Source: Melastoma dodecandrum (lineage: Eukaryota; Streptophyta; Magnoliopsida; Myrtales; Melastomataceae). From it: a stretch of 64,000 nucleotides of DNA. The notes under the pieces are model-generated. The model was not told the origin of the DNA. It ran no database searches and was given only the letters and a program-made list of their open reading frames with translations. A program made the position numbers and the translations under genes. Position 1 is the first letter of the stretch. Every line of letters starts with the position of its first letter. Shown here one piece after another: positions 62,904-64,000 of the stretch. The stretch spans positions 1-64,000 of the forward strand of contig JARUPY010000422.1 in assembly GCA_029817715.1 (NCBI GenBank), given 5' to 3'.

Positions 62904-64000
62904 CCAAGGTTCGGAGCAAGAGGGATCTACAACTTTCCGTAAGTTGTGCGCGGGGTTTCTCATTGTGCAACGAAAGGGACCCGAATGGCAAATGTAGAAC
63001 TCCAAACATTTGGGGATTATTTAGGCTTCGAAAAATGCAGGTTCGGAAGCACCATGGTTCGGGGCATGCGGGATGCTCAACTTTGCGTAAGTTGTGCGCG
63101 GGGATCCACATTGTGCAACGGAAGGGGCCCGAATGTCAAATGAAGAACTCCAATTTTGAATAGTTTGGGAAACATTTGGGGATCATTTAGGCTTCGGAAA
63201 ATGCAGGTTCGGAAGCACCAAGGTTCGGAGCATGCGGGATGCACAACTATCCGTAAGTTGTGCGCGGGGTTCCTCATTGTGCAACGAAAGGGACCCGAAT
63301 GTAAAATGTAGAACTCCAATTTTGAATAGTTTGGTAAACATTTGGGGATCAATTAGGCTTCGGAAAATACAAGTTCGGAAGCACCAGGGTTCGGGGCAAG
63401 CGGGATGCTCAACTTTGCGTAAGTTGTGCGCTCCTCATTGTGCAACGATTGGGACCCGAATGTCAAATGTAGAACTCCAATTTTGAATAGTTTGTTAAAC
63501 ATTTGGGTATCATTTAGGCTTCGGAAAAGGCAAGTTCGGAAGCACCAAGGTTCGGAGCATGCGGGATGCACAACTTTGCGAAAGTTGGGCGCGGGGTTCC
63601 TCAATGTGCAAGGAAGGGGAACCGAATGTCAAATCTAGAACTCCAATTTTGAATAGTTTGGGAAATATTTGGGCGTCATTTAGGCTTCGGAAAATGCAAG
63701 TTCGGAAGCACCAAGGTTCGTAGCATGCGGGATGCACAACTTTCCGTAAGTTGCGCGCGGGGTTCCTCATTGTGCAACGAAAGGGACCCGAATGTCAAAT
63801 GTAGAACTTCATTTTTGAATGGTTTGAGAAACATTTGGGGATCATTTAGGCTTCGGAAAATGCATGTTCGGAAGCACCAAGGTTCGGAGCATGCGGGATG
63901 CACAACTTTGCGTAAGTTGTGCGCGGGGTTCCTCATTGTGCAACGATTGGGACCCGAATGTCAAATGTAGAACTCCAATTTTGAATAGTTTGTCAAACGT
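62904..64000 (+). repeat. ~166-bp satellite variant, original orientation
   Basis: About six and a half units in the same orientation as the main array. The landmark CTTCGGAAAATGCA-like recurs near 63027, 63191, 63358, 63525, 63687 and 63850. Most lack one A (TGCAACG versus TGCAAACG) and have CTTTGCG in place of CCTTGCG. Units are diverged by substitution and small deletions: one unit near 62995 lacks about 25 bp and one near 63430 lacks GGGGTT. The array continues beyond the window. Confidence 0.92.

Overview
The window looks like nuclear DNA of a flowering plant. Evidence: genes with GT-AG introns, two plant gene families (a plant-type O-fucosyltransferase and a STRUBBELIG-family receptor kinase), FAR1/Mutator-type and Ty3/gypsy transposable elements, and a very large 167-bp tandem satellite. 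I cannot name the species. Nothing bacterial is present, and there is no CRISPR array or operon.

Layout. (1) 1-32,599: tandem satellite in one orientation, about 190 units. Most units are 167 bp and almost identical. Three stretches (1 to about 1,490, about 2,758-4,045, about 5,733-5,880) are the same repeat riddled with extra single bases, which looks more like unpolished long-read sequence than biology. (2) 32,600 to about 38,217: a decayed Mutator-like element. It carries a multi-exon Ulp1-like cysteine protease pseudogene (+) that converges on a FAR1-type transposase pseudogene (-). (3) About 38,535-39,870: a 30-35 bp minisatellite, then an AT-rich block built from TTAGTAA/TTACTAA motifs. 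(4) 40,545-49,146: the only two intact genes, convergent: an O-fucosyltransferase (+, 3 exons, 562 aa) and an SRF6/7-like LRR receptor kinase (-, 16 exons, 737 aa). Both were reassembled here by matching splice phases. (5) 50,376-54,345: a C-rich tract, a remnant of an old Ty3/gypsy pol, and an internally deleted LTR retrotransposon (+). (6) 54,346-57,130: a diverged satellite form of about 181 bp in the opposite orientation. (7) 57,131-62,903: a full-length but mutated Ty3/gypsy element (-) with both LTRs, PBS and PPT. (8) 62,904-64,000: satellite of about 166 bp, back in the original orientation.

The picture is a small gene island (about 22 kb, two live genes) enclosed by satellite arrays and retroelements, as in pericentromeric or subtelomeric plant chromatin. 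The satellite orientation switches across the gene island and again across the second retrotransposon, which has no target-site duplication. The best leads are a covarying 9-bp dyad inside every satellite unit, the sequence-quality steps in the array, the probable loss of the catalytic cysteine in the Ulp1-like gene, and the recombinant retroelement/satellite junction. I found no convincing new enzymatic system.
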